A stretch of 64,000 bases of DNA from Hydractinia symbiolongicarpus (Eukaryota; Cnidaria; Hydrozoa; Anthoathecata; Hydractiniidae): positions 3,966,001 to 4,030,000 of the forward strand of contig NC_079883.1 in assembly GCF_029227915.1 (NCBI RefSeq), read 5' to 3'. The notes beneath the pieces were generated by a model. The model saw only the letters and a program-made list of their open reading frames with translations. It had not been told where the DNA came from and made no database searches. A program made the translations under genes and the position numbers. Positions 19,496-31,879 of the stretch are shown piece by piece (the first letter of the stretch is position 1; every line of letters begins with the position of its first letter).

Positions 19496-19593
19496 TTGTT
19501 AAGTTTGTTTTTCGATTGGGTGTCCCTACTCTCCAGTGGAGGATTTAAAGTATCGTATGTAGAAAAGGGTGTTGTGTGTGTAAAGGGATGACC

Positions 19594-19635
19594 TAAGAAA
19601 CAAGGACTTCATCAGACACACAGGCCTTGTTTCTT
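19594..19635. repeat. Perfect 12-bp inverted repeat (hairpin)
   Basis: TAAGAAACAAGG and CCTTGTTTCTTA separated by 18 bases. It may be the edge of a repeat element that includes the GC-richer tract to its right. Confidence 0.6.
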
Positions 19636-19814
19636 ATACCGCTTTCTGCTCGGTTAGTGAAATTAATCCATGATAGAATCAAAACAACCCGATCTGACGT
19701 TAGCGATCGGTCATTATGAAGGGTTTGTTTATACCGAAAGGGTTACCTCTATATAATTCTTTCTCGATTTGTTTGTTGGCCATGCTTAATAGATTTGGTA
19801 AGTGATCAATAACA

Positions 19815-20150
19815 AACCACGTGCGATGATTAGCTAGGTGAAAAAGGAAAGGGAAAAAATGTACTGTCTCGTTGCTAAAAAAGACCAAGTCACGTGATTT
19901 CATGGGTAAATATAATTGGTAGGTGAAAGGCACCTGTAATGGTGAGATTTTAATTGGTTAAGAGCGCCACTGCGCCTCGGGTAAGTGACGTAATGTACAT
20001 TTTGTGTGTAGCGAATATAAAACAAGGCAGAGGGGCCGTGCTGGAGACGTGGAACACGTGCGCCTAGAGGTAACCCGGATGAATAGAAAACTAGGCTAAC
20101 GGCCTAACTAGTGCGTATGTACAGTCCTACAGTCGATAACACGTGCACAA
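19815..20150 (+). promoter_or_regulatory. Candidate promoter with four CACGTG E-boxes and a TATA box
   Basis: CACGTG occurs at 19818, 19891, 20055 and 20140. A TGACGTAA (CRE/ATF-like) site lies at ~19987 and TATAAAA at 20016, followed by a GC-richer tract. CAGAG/GTAACC near 20070 could be a splice donor. No convincing coding exon is seen within 2 kb downstream, so the transcript could be non-coding, have a distant exon, or come from a retroelement LTR. Confidence 0.35.
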
Positions 20151-20259
20151 GGTTAGAGTCTTCACTACAAAGGGGTAAAAGAAATGATGAAGGTACTCAT
20201 ACACCCTTCCCTCTCGTGTATACGGACTCTCGAAACGCGGTTTCACCGCAGAGCTGGCT

Positions 20260-21900
20260 GTATTTGCTGGAGTAAAAAATGTTGGCAAACGCACATTGGA
20301 TTGTTAAACTACGCGGCGAGTAGAAAATACGACTAAAAATAGTGACAAAAAAATCAAAGATTTTGATATCATCATTCTCATTTTCAGCGCGTTCTATTTG
20401 TTTACCATGTCAAATTTTGTCGAAAACAGAAACAAGCTCCAGTCAGTAAGTCTAATTCAAAGAACCTGGGTACATGCTACAAAAAAAGTGCTTTGTATAA
20501 ACGAGGCATATTTAAAAGCGAGGATGAGAAACTGACCTTACTTGATCGCTGTCCTTTGCGGCGTGTTTTAATAATCTTAAAAGCACTGAAAACGAGGTCA
20601 TAATATTTAAAAAAAGGATTCTTTTTTTTAAAAAAAGATTACTTTGTAAATGAATGAATTAAGTTTCAAGGTAACAATAGAATTACGCAATATGCCTGCT
20701 CAAAACTTAAATTTAATACAATGCAATATTTCGTGATTTTTTCTATAATAGAAAATAAGAGTAAAGATAGAAATCTTTTATTTTAAGCGTTCACCCTAAC
20801 GTGCAACGGTGCCTACCTTCATTTGTTTAATTATATCGCATGATCAAATAATCTAATAATAATAATAATAATCGAAATACAGCTCGCTTAAATCTTCTTT
20901 GTTCTCAGATTAATGGCGGGCGAATCCGCACGAATCTTAACACAGGCTGAAGTCATTTGTAAGTTCGGCTGCAGCCTTTAATTGAGCGAAGGTACTGAAC
21001 TGCGCCTGATTAAAGGCGATTTCAGCTGAAGGCCGATATATTGGTCTGCATGTTCATGCGAAACAGTTCGCATATAGGCTCAACAACACCGCAGGCATGA
21101 TCCGAACATAAAAAAATACAATGCAACACGAGGTAGAAGGTTTTGGCTATCTTGATAATAATTTTTCATGAACAGAGAAAGATTTAAATAGAAAAGGAAC
21201 TCTGGGAATAGAAAAATACTGGTCATAAATGCGCTTCCGTAGCGAGATATGAAAGTTGCGCTTTTATAATAATTTACAGAGTAACTTTTTCCGCACTGAG
21301 TCTGTTCACCCAACGAAGGAACAAATTTGCCAAAACTTCATTTGTAATATCATTCGCGAATGAAGATTGCAATTTGTTGATCATTGCTGAAAAAACAAGG
21401 ATAAACTCATCAGCGGCATCCTTTGAGTTCCTCAACACGGGTATGCAAGGACAGGATGTCTTTTCAAGACCTACTCTAATAAACTAACGCACGACACAGG
21501 ACTTCTGCTGCAAAACCTGTGCACTTCAATGGCAGATCGATAGCTAATGACTTAATATAAATGTTTAAAAAAAACATATTTACTTAGCCTTTATATAATT
21601 AGAACTTTTTTTTATTTTCAGTTGACAAATACTGCAAATATATACATTCATGTACATTTTACATAGCTGTACTCAATAAGTGCGCTAATTTACGTCAACT
21701 ATATATACACATCATAGAAAAGTAAATATTAAAAGTAAAAAATTAAATGCAAAAAGAGAAGTTAAAACAGAAAAAAAAGTTTTTTAAATTTTTTTGTTTT
21801 CTGTTTTTTCCACTCTGGTTTAAATACTAAGAAACAAAAACAGAAAGAGCGACCCAGTTACGCAATCCAAACAGAACAAATTAAAGGAAACCAACACCCT
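20260..21900. other. Non-coding stretch
   Basis: Contains a short (ATA)n run near 20855 and an imperfect hairpin at 20970-21035 (GCAGCCTTTAAT pairing with ATTAAAGGCGATT). The last 300 bases next to the LINE, A/T-rich on the minus-strand 3' side, are likely its 3' UTR. No gene recognised. Confidence 0.4.
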
Positions 21901-22955
21901 CTACGTAGTTTCTACATAATCGACAAGGTCAGTTATTTTGAGTCCATTTTTAATATTCTTTCTGAAACTTTCAAGAGTTTCTAACTCGGAAATTGAAGAG
22001 GGGACCGTTTCCCAAAGTTTTGGACCAAGAAAGCTTAAACTTTCCGTTCCAAACTTTGATGTTCGGACTCTTGGAATATTAAATTCGCTAACTGTTCGGA
22101 AATTGTAGGCCGATGCAGATCTTAATTCAAGGACTTGACTTACGAGAACTGGTGCCAAATTATTTTTCACTTTATACAGTTCGACCATTACAGCCTGGAT
22201 GTTCCTAACATGGATGGAGACAGGTGTGTCTTCTATGAGCAATTCACTAAAAGATGACTCCTTATCATTGTACACCATGCAAAGGGAACGTTCATGTAGT
22301 CGATTTATTTTATTATTTTAGCTTCTATTACAACACATCGACACTAGTGGACAATAATTGAACAAGGACTTAAAGAGAGCGTTTACGAGTGTTCTTCTTT
22401 TTTCAACACTCATTACAGGTATTATCCTTGCAATTGCGTTCAGTTTTTGAGAAGCCTTTTTGCACATTTCTTCTAAATACAAAATAAAAGATAAATTCGT
22501 ATCTAAATTAATTCCAAGTAGTCTCTCAGATTGACTACTTTCAACGAGAGTATTATCGACAGTCATAACAGTTGTTTCTTTACTCCTGAGTGAAAGACGG
22601 CTTTAATTTGGGTTTGCCTTCATTTCGTTGTTGCTAAACCACTGAAAAAGAGCTTTTGAGGCTTTGTCTAGTGAAGCTAGCACAGAATCAATAGTTTTAG
22701 CAGTTGAACACGGGGTGTTATCGTCTGCATGACTCGCAAAATCAATATCACTAATAATAAAAAACCTATCGCACAAATAAATATTGAATAACAAAGGTCC
22801 CAATATGGAACCCTGTGGTACGCCGAAAATTATTTCAAGCCAAGAACTGAAAGTCGAATTAGCCCCCGTTCTCTGTTTACGATTTGATAAATAGTCATGG
22901 ATAAGTCTTAAGGATGGTAGACTAAATCTATAGGCATTTAATTTAGCAACCGAAA
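21901..22955 (-). mobile_element. 5'-truncated CR1/Jockey-like LINE fragment with reverse transcriptase C-terminal part
   Basis: In order on the minus strand: ...IHDYLSNRKQRT, then GVPQGSILGPLLFNIYL (RT motif B), FASHADDNTP (the YADD catalytic motif, with Tyr replaced by His), WFSNNEMKANPN, LGINLD...LSF, and the typical post-RT tail HVRNIQAVMVELYKVKNNLAP ... FLGPKLWETVPSSI. Frames change at least twice, and everything upstream of RT motif ~4 (including the endonuclease) is absent. 5' truncation is usual for LINEs. Inactive. Confidence 0.85.
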
Positions 22956-23350
22956 GTTATATTACTTTTAAAATGTTGTTTTTGCCATTCATAAAACTTT
23001 GGACTGCTATTAGACTGTGCAAGTCACCGAAATTAAAAATCAACAACCAAATATGTAGCCTCTCCAAACCCGCATTATTTTCCAATCCAAACAATCTGAT
23101 CTAACCACTGTTCTGATAACCTAACTTACGTTCTCGTGACGTCGTCGTCACGTCGCTAGAATTCACGATAACCATGATATGCAATACGTCAAAGATTACC
23201 AGTACGGGTCAGATATACTGCCGTCTCTCGATTTTTTTCGTCAATATAACAATCTAATTATCGTGCATCGTATCTTTTACAAACGCCTAGATATCTTTTA
23301 GACGTAACACGATCACCAGGCGAAATGAATGATTACTAAAGTGATTACTA
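22956..23350. other. Non-coding stretch
   Basis: Unremarkable sequence between the LINE fragment and the right copy of the segmental duplication, including a CpG-containing run (GTGACGTCGTCGTCACGTCG near 23135). No gene. Confidence 0.4.
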
Positions 23351-26300
23351 TTTGCGCATTTTTTTTTCTTAAGCAACTTGAATATCCTTTTCGTAGCTGT
23401 TTTTACCAAAGCAGACGGGAAGTCCAGAAAACATGCTTATTAAAACGCTCTTAACTTGCACGCCCCTTACATTTCTTTGTACGTGCTCACATTTCAATAA
23501 AGAATATTATTACAACCATCTCATTTACAAATTTTCTTATCATAATAAACATATACCTTCTGTGACTCTTATCTTTCTTCACTTTCACGCTTCACTTTCA
23601 TATTCTCATCTGCTTATCTTTTGCAACCAGGTGTTAAAGCTTCCTGTTATTGAGTAATCTTATTTCTCTATGTTAAAAATTTCTAACAACCTGCACCCAC
23701 TGATTTAGCTTAGAACGAAATTTGTGTTTTATATAACGCACCATCCTGCTTTAACTACATAGCTACTAAGAGTCTTCCGCATTTTGTTCACGGACAAAAT
23801 AGAAAGAAGAAACAAAACACTACCATTATTTGTCCTTTTATTGGTTATATTGTTAAGCTTTCCAGGGTAAAGTTAGCTCTCCAGAGGTTCAAGAATGACT
23901 TTAGGGGACGTTCGTTAAAGTGATTTACACACCTTTTAATATAATATTTCTTTGTGTGCTAAATTAGGAAAAAAAATTTACTTTTTCTCCACGTTTCACC
24001 TGCTAAAAGGAACACCATAAAAAAGTATTATGGTATTCAAAATGGAAGAAAGCGCCATGCAATACTTAATCCTCTCAGATTCTTTAACATCAAATTTTTG
24101 ATGAACTTGGAACTTTTCACATATTTGTGCTTACACTTGTTTAACATTTCAGATAAGGCTTTGTTAAGATATGAGTAGAAAGAAAATTTGAGATAAAAAG
24201 AAAAGAGACGAAAAGAAGTGATAAGAAATATAGTTACTAAGATTTTAGATGTTAAAGAAAGTTAAACAAAAATATGTTCGCTACTTTCACGTTTAAACCA
24301 ACGCATTTGATGTAATCAAAGGGGAATGAATAAAATGCATAAGGTGAGCATGTGCGCCAGCAATAACACCGATGCAAATTTGATCAGGCTAGCTAGCCTT
24401 TTGTAGTTATTGTTTAGTTTAATTGACCTTATTCAAGTGTTTACTACCTTAAGGGCTTTTCCCTAATTTTTTGTTGATTACCAGTTGTAAGTGAAATTAG
24501 ACTAAAAACAAGATATAAAATCCTGTTAACTTTCCGTCTACAAACAAGTCAATTTTTTCCAACTAGTGCGTCTTGAATTATTTCCTAAGGTTGTCTTTTC
24601 ATTCCAAAAAGGAACGGAAAAAAATATTTGACCAAAACATGCAATTTACGGAAAATTAGTTTCAACAGTTGACTCGAGCATGATTTCTTTTCCTTGTCCA
24701 CTTTAGACATTAGGAATCGACTGGCCTCACAACAATCATATCTGTGCCTATCAATATTTATAAAATATTTTGAAATGGAATTTTTTCGAAATAGCCGTGC
24801 TAAAGCAAAATTAGGAAGTTAGAACATGTTAATTTGGTAGAAAAAGGAAAGGTGAAATGAAATGAAGCATTATTTTTTTTACTTCTTTTAAATTATATTA
24901 TATCCATAATAAATGAATTAATATGTACAATATATATATTGTTGATTTCAGAGGCAACATCTGCTTTTCATTTCCACATTGGCAGTGGGGAAGAAGTAAG
25001 AAGCAAGTTTCAGGATCCACAACGAAGTTTCGTTCAATGTCTCTACAAAGATGTTATTCAAACAGATAATTGACAAGTACAACTCTTCGTCACTTTGACC
25101 TTCTTTAGATGGATGCTCCCCTTCAAACATTTCATCTTCACGTACTCATCGACTACAACACCTGGATTACAAGTATTAATCTCAGGTGGCAATAATTTCT
25201 GGCCAACGATAATTGGTTTTGTTTTTGAAAAGCATGAGCCGAAGCATATTTTGTTCGATATCAAGTGAGTAGCACAATCTTCATGTCTGACTGTTTGTTT
25301 AAAATGCACACCATGACATTCAATCCCTTTTACCGACATCAACAAGGATAATGCTTTCCTGCTGTTTTCAGATACAAATCCATCAGCAGAAATCTTCGCA
25401 GCAACTTGACTTAACAACAAATCGTGTTCTGTTTGTTTCCTCGTAGCTGTTACTTCAAATATCATTGCTGTATAAAAAGCGAAACAGAACATGTAACTCC
25501 ACATCATGTCTCTAGAAAAAAAACACTGAATTTAAGTTATCAACAAAGGATACTCATTGTTACATGGGTAAGACCGAGGCAGCAAGACTGGAAATCTTTT
25601 CTGGAGTAGCTAACGACGATAAATGAAATTGCTAAAGTTTAATCAATTACTTACAAGTAGATGAAAGCGTTAAAACGAATGAACACTTGTGGATGTTGCT
25701 ACATCAAATCTTTATATTTAAGGCAAAGAGCAAACAGAGGGTTGACCTTCTTATCTGTTTTTCAATTGAATAAACCAGTTGGATATTTCAGTTTCCATTT
25801 AGACATTTTAATTTATCAAGATGTTTTTAAAATAAAAACAAAAAGGTAATTAGAAAGTTTAACTCAAAGAAATCTGAACGCTTGTTATATTTTAGAATGA
25901 AATAGCCCTCCCGCAATTACAGCGTAGTTTCTGATGATGTCAGCGCCTCGGGATTCATGTTCTATCAGCATCTTAATCAAACATCACTTAAACCAAAACA
26001 GCAAGTAAAAGATTAACTTCAATAACACGGATTAAATATAGCAGACGTAACTAACTCTGACTTCAGTTCACAGAAGCTCTTCAATCTATTTTAAACAGGT
26101 ACCCTTAACAGCGTAAAGAAAGACAATAGTATTACCCTAGTTTGAGATACACTCACCAGTAGTTACCAAGCTGCAAGTACAAAGGTGTGTACATCCGAAT
26201 CCCTATGTTTGTTGGATGTTTATCTGTCTTAGGCACGAATGTTTTCTACGTGGGGTTTATTAGATTAGAGGAGCCTCCTCTTTTTCTTTATTTACACAAT

Positions 26301-27475
26301 GTTATTTACCCATGCATTTTCTGTAACGGAAGCTTTCAAACTGTATATTAAAAAGAAGATGTTCAAAAGCCTAGCAAGAAGGCTTTTTACTTTCACAATC
26401 TTTTGTTGATAATATCGCCTCCTCCTGCTAAAGTTTGCATAATGTTCACTTCCTGTGTAACTGAGCGTATTCTCCACTGGGTATTAAAAAACGTAACAAA
26501 GTTACATAATATGTCCATCACAATAAATTTTATAAGAAAGCCTTGACAAAAAATAACTTTTGTGAATTAGTTTTCTGCCCTATTCCCAATACAATATACT
26601 AATATATTATATTATAAAGTTAATAAAAAAAACGGACGCCTACAAACGTCATTTTCTTTTGCCCTTGAGTTTCCCGTCAATAATTTACTGAAACAGTTAA
26701 AAAAAGAAAATACTAAAATTGTGAATCTGCTTAAAACGTTTTAGTATTTGAATCATTTTAAAGTTCTCTGAAAAATAATATTGTTGATAATAAAAATTAA
26801 CCAATATAGCTTAACTTTTTAGTTTTTTTAAGTTTAAACTATTTAGAATACTTGTGAAATTAAAAATCAAAAAATATGTCTGAACTTGGATAAACAAATG
26901 CACTAACTCAGTGAATTTATTTGTTAATAAAGATCAAACATAATGAGAACACTGGAATTTATCTGGCATGACGTCTGCCACACCTTTTATCCATTGACGT
27001 CAATATTAATATATGTTCTATTAAAACTTGTTCCTCTTTTTATTTACACGAACAGTTGAATTGCTGGCAAAAAAATATATAAAAAAAAAAATTAATTTAA
27101 AAGGAATTGATGAAATCAACTGTAAGTCGTTAGATGCTCACAATTCACATATGAAATGAGCTGAGATCAAATAAAATGAGCGAACTTAGCTGGACCGACG
27201 ACAACAATCTCACGAACTCTTATTTAGCGTTTGCATTATTGTTAGATAGTGCTATGAATGATATAAAAATGTCGTTTACAATTGCCTCTGGTTGCGATCT
27301 TTCAAATTGCTCCCTTGTTTACATTTTGAGATGTCCAAATTTGTAGTTACACAAACTATTAAAAACTACTTAACTACTTTATTTTTGTGTATCTACAACA
27401 ACAAAGTGCTTTAGCAAATCACACAACCTAAACGTATATACTGCCGTCCCAGTTAGTGCAGTAGTTAAAACGTTA
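23350..27475. repeat. Segmental duplication, right copy
   Basis: Partner of 7430-11960 in the same orientation, offset about 15.5-15.9 kb. This copy keeps an intact cystine-knot gene and a ~470-bp segment (about 25440-25890) that the left copy lacks. Non-coding parts carry no other gene that I can support. Confidence 0.85.
25058..25507 (-). CDS. Secreted gremlin/DAN-like cystine-knot protein
   Basis: 149 residues: a signal peptide (SYMFCFAFYTAMIFEVTA), a ~45-residue propeptide-like part, and a C-terminal cystine-knot domain with eight Cys in the order C-x12-C-x9-C-FGS-C ... C ... C ... C-T-C. The CFGSC and CTC pairs form the ring expected of CTCK domains, and KQTVRHEDC...ISNKICFGSC resembles gremlin-type BMP antagonists. 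The ATG follows a splice acceptor (TTTTTTCTAG/AGAC) by four bases, so a non-coding 5' exon lies upstream. It is the intact partner of the broken gene at 9.4-9.9 kb. Likely an extracellular signalling antagonist or ligand; which pathway is unknown. Confidence 0.72.
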   Translation of the reverse strand: MMWSYMFCFAFYTAMIFEVTATRKQTEHDLLLSQVAAKISADGFVSENSRKALSLLMSVKGIECHGVHFKQTVRHEDCATHLISNKICFGSCFSKTKPIIVGQKLLPPEINTCNPGVVVDEYVKMKCLKGSIHLKKVKVTKSCTCQLSV

Positions 27476-27499
27476 ATCAAGGTAATGTCTAGGACAAGT

Positions 27500-27905
27500 A
27501 TGCTTTTGACAAACAGGTACAGATTGAAGAGATATTGGGGTTTAAAGAAATTTTGATATCGTCGTCAACCGTTCGGTTCCAAAACGAGTGGTATTACTCA
27601 GCTTTGGCGGAACTTACCCAATTGGGTCTTCTGTGGCCCCTGGTTACCAACACAGGAGACAATCTCAGTTATTTCAAGCTGTCCTCAATATATAAGGCGT
27701 AAAACATAAAAGTGCAATGCAACAGCTTTTCTAGTTTGAAAAATGCTGTTTACGTCAGTCTAAATCACAGACTTCGTGCCGTGACGTCAGAAAAATTATC
27801 AAATAAGACAAAAAGTTTTCAGCTACATGGAAAAAAAATGAGCATAGCTACTTTGCCTGTTATAGAAAGACACGCGCAGTTCCTGTATTATCATGAGATA
27901 AACCT
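27500..27905. repeat. Dispersed ~400-bp repeat, copy 1
   Basis: Shares with 28195-28530 the order: GACAAACAG..., TTTTTGATATCGTCGTCAACC / TTTTTTGATGATGTAATCAACC, CCAAAACGAG / CGAAACGG, ACCCAATTGGGT / ACTCAATTTGGTT, GTGCCGTGACGTCAG / GTGCCGCAACGCCAG, CAGCTACAT / CGGCTACAT, and an end near GAAAGACACGCGC / CACAGACAGAC. Non-autonomous element, class unknown. Confidence 0.65.
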
Positions 27906-28194
27906 GTAATCCGTATAAAAATAAAATTAGGCCGAAGAACAACGAAAAAAGTTGTTTTAGTTGTTTTGCTGAAGTCAGCAATGCATATACAAAAAACCAA
28001 TTGGCGAAATTTGTTTATCTGTAGCCTGTGTTGTGTAGAGCTTGAAACGCTAAAAAAATGCATAGGATCATGCGCTTTTGACGTACGTTTAAGAAAATAT
28101 AAGAGTTTGAAAACCAAAAACGAAAGACATACATTTTTGTAAAATAAAAATTTATGTCCATTGCGTTCATCGTATAAAGTTTAAAACGCTGACT

Positions 28195-28530
28195 AAGAAA
28201 ATATATAGTATCATGTACTATGACAAACAGATTTTGGGGCTTCAAGGTTTTTTGATGATGTAATCAACCACTCCATTCCGAAACGGATTCGCAGACCAAG
28301 TTTTGTAAAATTTACTCAATTTGGTTCCAGGTTGTCCCTAGTTACCTACATATTGTAATGGCTTCATTAATTTAAATTAGCTATTGAAATTATATTAATG
28401 TTTTTAACGTTGTGCCGCAACGCCAGTAAAGTTAGCAAGTCAAATAAGCAAATAACTTCTTCGGCTACATTAAAGGAAACGAAGATATCCACTTAGCCGG
28501 TCACAGACAGACAAAACAGCTTTTGTAGTA
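28195..28530. repeat. Dispersed ~400-bp repeat, copy 2 (third fragment at 28660-28760)
   Basis: Second copy in the same orientation. A diverged fragment with GGTTGATGACATAATCAAAAAATC follows near 28730. The three lie within 1.3 kb, consistent with local tandem spread or nested insertion. Confidence 0.6.
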
Positions 28531-28759
28531 GTATACTAAACTAGTTGATAAGACTCGTGAGATTTTATTTGAACTAACCAAGCCATTACAATGCGCTTTA
28601 AGGCCAATTGTCTTAAAAGCGGGTGTAAGTAATTCACGTCATTTCCCGCGTGGGTAAAACGAGACCACCTGGGACTAAAATGGGACCAATATTTCAAAGC
28701 TGGGTCAACCCATCCGTTTCAGAAAGGACAGGTTGATGACATAATCAAAAAATCATTAA

Positions 28760-30580
28760 ACCCCAATGTGTTTAACCGTTCATGAAAAGTACTTGATGTT
28801 TTGATCAGAATTTCAAGTTCTATCTAATGGAAGTAATTGCCAAACAAATCTGCCAAAAATCTTTGAATATGCTTTGCTATTGTCATCAAAAACAACCTAT
28901 GTTATTTATTGTTCAAGATCCACACAAGAGACGCAGCGAGTTTGTGTACTGCCTATTCCTAATGTCATAAAAATTAAAATGTCACACATTTTCCATTGTC
29001 CTTTTGTTTAAGGGAGTTTTTATACGGTCTTATCCACTGGTATTTTTTTTAAGGATTAAAAATTTGTTAATGATGCCATTAACACATTGGTTTCCAACGT
29101 CGCTCTGAGGGCGGTGTTGGGGTTGGGTTTTTTTTTTTGATACGAGGATAAAACAGGTACGAGCCCCTCGTAAAACAGGTTTATTCAATCTAACTTTATT
29201 ATGTTAAATGGATAGTTTATTCTGACGTTCTTTATTGCAAGCACTGATTATTTAAGCGCGAAAACTGAAACGTTTTTAACTTAATTTTCGATGTGTCATC
29301 AGGGAGCACAACCCGTCTGAAGTTCACACTACTTTTTGATAATTGTCGTCTCGGCAAGGTTGAACCGACATGTTGTTTACTAGCCCTTAATCAACTTTTA
29401 GATAACTAAATATGGTAACGTACAAAACTGTGGCTTATACGTTACAACTTCGTTTTTGAAGCCACTGATGCGATAGCAAAGAAGAAAATATTGAGAACGC
29501 GAAAATCTTGCAACGCAGTAACACAATATAATAGCTAACTTCAGTTCAAACGCCACAATGTAGATTTGAAAAAGAAACAGTCCAAATCATGCCGAAATAT
29601 TATCAAAAATTAAAAATATTTGTGAACATGTTTTAACTTTAGGTATGAATAAAGTATATTATATTTTATACCCGATAAATTCATCAAGGTTGCAACAGCA
29701 GGTGTCAAGAAATCACGTTTAATTACAAAATATTGTCGTCAAAAATCTTGTTTAAAATTACTAAAATGTGGCAAAAGTTAGCTAGTTAGCATTTTAATCA
29801 AATAGAAATGTAAGTAAATTCATATGTTAGTGCTAAAAGGCATAGCTAAATAGGATAATTTGGAGCTAAAAGGGGTACTCACTTTTTTTAATTTTACTGA
29901 GATTAGGAAATAGCCACAAGATTTAGCTTTTTTAGCTTTATTTTAGTATAATGATTTTAGCTCACAATCGATGAGACGGTAAACTAGATATTCAACGTGT
30001 TTCTGAACACATAATAATAAACAAAATCACCAACCCAATCCAGTAATAAGTGCATAGAAAATACTATTAGAACTTACAGGAATAATTTATGGTGCTGTGG
30101 GAAGGTGCAAACTTAACCAACTTCACTAAAACCAAAAATGCAAACGTGCTGTATGTCACATGTCATGGGAAATTTAGCAATCTAATCTTTTTAGCTTGAT
30201 GGCTATTAAGTATATAATTTACTATTATTTAACTATAACTTCTGTTTGAAACTATTGTAAAGTCTTTGTGTGTAGTTATTAGCTAGCTACTCCAACTATT
30301 CTAACTCACTTGATTTGATCAGAAGATCTCTTGTCAGTGGAGAGAATTGCTTCATAACGTGGAAATTGTGGAAAATTCATCTAGTAAATTTTTGACCTTT
30401 CTTTCTTGGTATACACCCAAACACTTTCAGTGACAGTCTGCAGAGTACTGGCAAAAATGATGCTGTTTGGTCATTTCGAGAGCCATAAAATAACTATTTC
30501 TGCAAATTCAGGGTTGTACTTGATTAACTCACAGACATATTCACTTGATTAGGAATAAAATATTTTCATGAAAATTACGA
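28760..30580. other. Non-coding AT-rich stretch
   Basis: No gene recognised. All frames are short and lack domains. Confidence 0.4.
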
Positions 30581-30603
30581 CACGTTTTATTATTATTAAC
30601 ATG

Positions 30604-31700
30604 TTTCGACTTTACCAAGGTCATCTTCAAAATATTATACAATCTTTTTGCCTATTTTTTAAAAAAGTTATTTAAATATTTCCCAAAAGTACAATTTTTA
30701 TATGAATTATACACATGCTAATTAATATTAACAAAATAATATTAGATAAAATAACAAAAGTTCGTTAAATACAATTTATATACACAATATGTTTCAAACT
30801 AAATAAAGTACAATTTTTTGATTTTTATTAAATGAATTTTCCACATGCTAAATCAATATTAATGGTAAACTAACAAAAACGATATTGAACAAGCAAACAT
30901 AAAATTAAACGGATAAATTGATGATGTAATGCTTAACTTGTTTATTGAGTTCTGGTTTCAACCAAGAAATATGCATACCCTCTTTGAGTTTACTCTGCCA
31001 ATCGTGTCTTCATAATCTAAAATGGAAAAACAATTTTCCTTGAAAATATTTGTGAGTTCTTATCAGTTTTCAAATGTCCTTTCACTCTACTAGAAATGTG
31101 CCTGGTGGTTTCACTAGCATTACAACTAGCACAAACAAATTTATACACGAGTCCAGATTTAAAAAATTCAGGAACTCTGTCCTTGCAAGAAAAAAAATCT
31201 TTAATTTTATACGACTTAAAAACGAGGCACACATTGATTTCTTTACACATCTTATTAACAAGTTGATTGATTTTTTCTTTGGCAGTATTAGAGTACTCAC
31301 CAATAAAAGGCAATTTAAAATACCTCTTTTCTAATACATTAGTTATCTCTGTACTGACAGCAGTAGAAAAATTCTTATCAAGGTAATTTAAAATATGACG
31401 GTTTAACAGTTTTGTAGGAAAAAGGTTTTTTCTCAAAATTTTGGTCAGAGCCTTAATATTAATGTCAAAGTGTTTCCAACTGTTGAAAGTCCTGTCAAAT
31501 GTTTTAATGAGACCTATTTTATAGATTTTAAGAGTGAAACTAAAATAGTTAGGTAAAAGGCCAGTATAGGTTGACTTATGGTATAAGTATAAAATTTATA
31601 ACTGGTGTTCTCAATTAAAATGTCAAGAAAATAAAGTTTTCCATCAACATGTGTTTCTAAGTTAGATTTTATATTAGGGTGTCTCTGATTCAAGTATTCA
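30604..31700 (-). mobile_element. Penelope-like retroelement, 3' fragment with GIY-YIG endonuclease part
   Basis: On the minus strand from ~31700: FLDILIEN, TGLLLNYFSFTLKIYKIGLIKT, WKHFDINIKALTKILRKNLFP, LPFIGEYSNTAKEKINQLV, SCKDRVPEFFKSGLVYKFVCASCNAS, ETTRHISSRVKGHL and, out of frame, LKEGMHISWLKPELNKQVKHY before a stop near 30909. This is the end of the RT plus the GIY-YIG region of Penelope-like elements. The YVG core of the GIY-YIG motif is deleted and several frameshifts occur, so it is dead. Downstream, at 30604-30630, GATGACC...GTCGAAAC resembles the hammerhead-like element ends known in this class. Confidence 0.82.
30680..30900. repeat. Two-copy ~120-bp repeat in the Penelope-like 3' region
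   Basis: AGTACAATTTTTATATGAATTATACACATGCTAA... (from 30687) recurs as AGTACAATTTTTTGATTTTTATTAAATGAATTTTCCACATGCTAAATC... (from 30807), followed in both by AATATTAA. Confidence 0.6.
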
Positions 31701-31811
31701 AAAATTCTATTCTAATGAACTGCCTATATATTCTTTTTTCCGATTCCAATTTCCTTGTTATCAACGTGCAATGTAATAAATTTAATAACATTCCATTACT
31801 GACTTCAATTC

Positions 31812-31873
31812 CCTGTCTGTACGTCTGACTGCTATTTCCTGACCTTATTGAAAAAGCAGTCAGACGGACAGAC
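31812..31873. repeat. ~24-bp inverted repeat hairpin
   Basis: CTGTCTGTACGTCTGACTGCT pairs with AGCAGTCAGACGGACAGACG across a short loop. Related CAGACGGACAGA-type sequence recurs near 28505 and 34865, so it is probably part of a repeat family. Confidence 0.55.
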
Positions 31874-31879
31874 GAAAAG

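Noticed and set aside
19259-19591. 110-aa ORF with repeated NSFDYAI
   Set aside because: Translation of the 21-bp tandem repeat, not a gene.
27860-28245. Minus-strand ORFs of 76-85 aa
   Set aside because: They lie across the dispersed repeat and its flank, have no domain, and differ between repeat copies.
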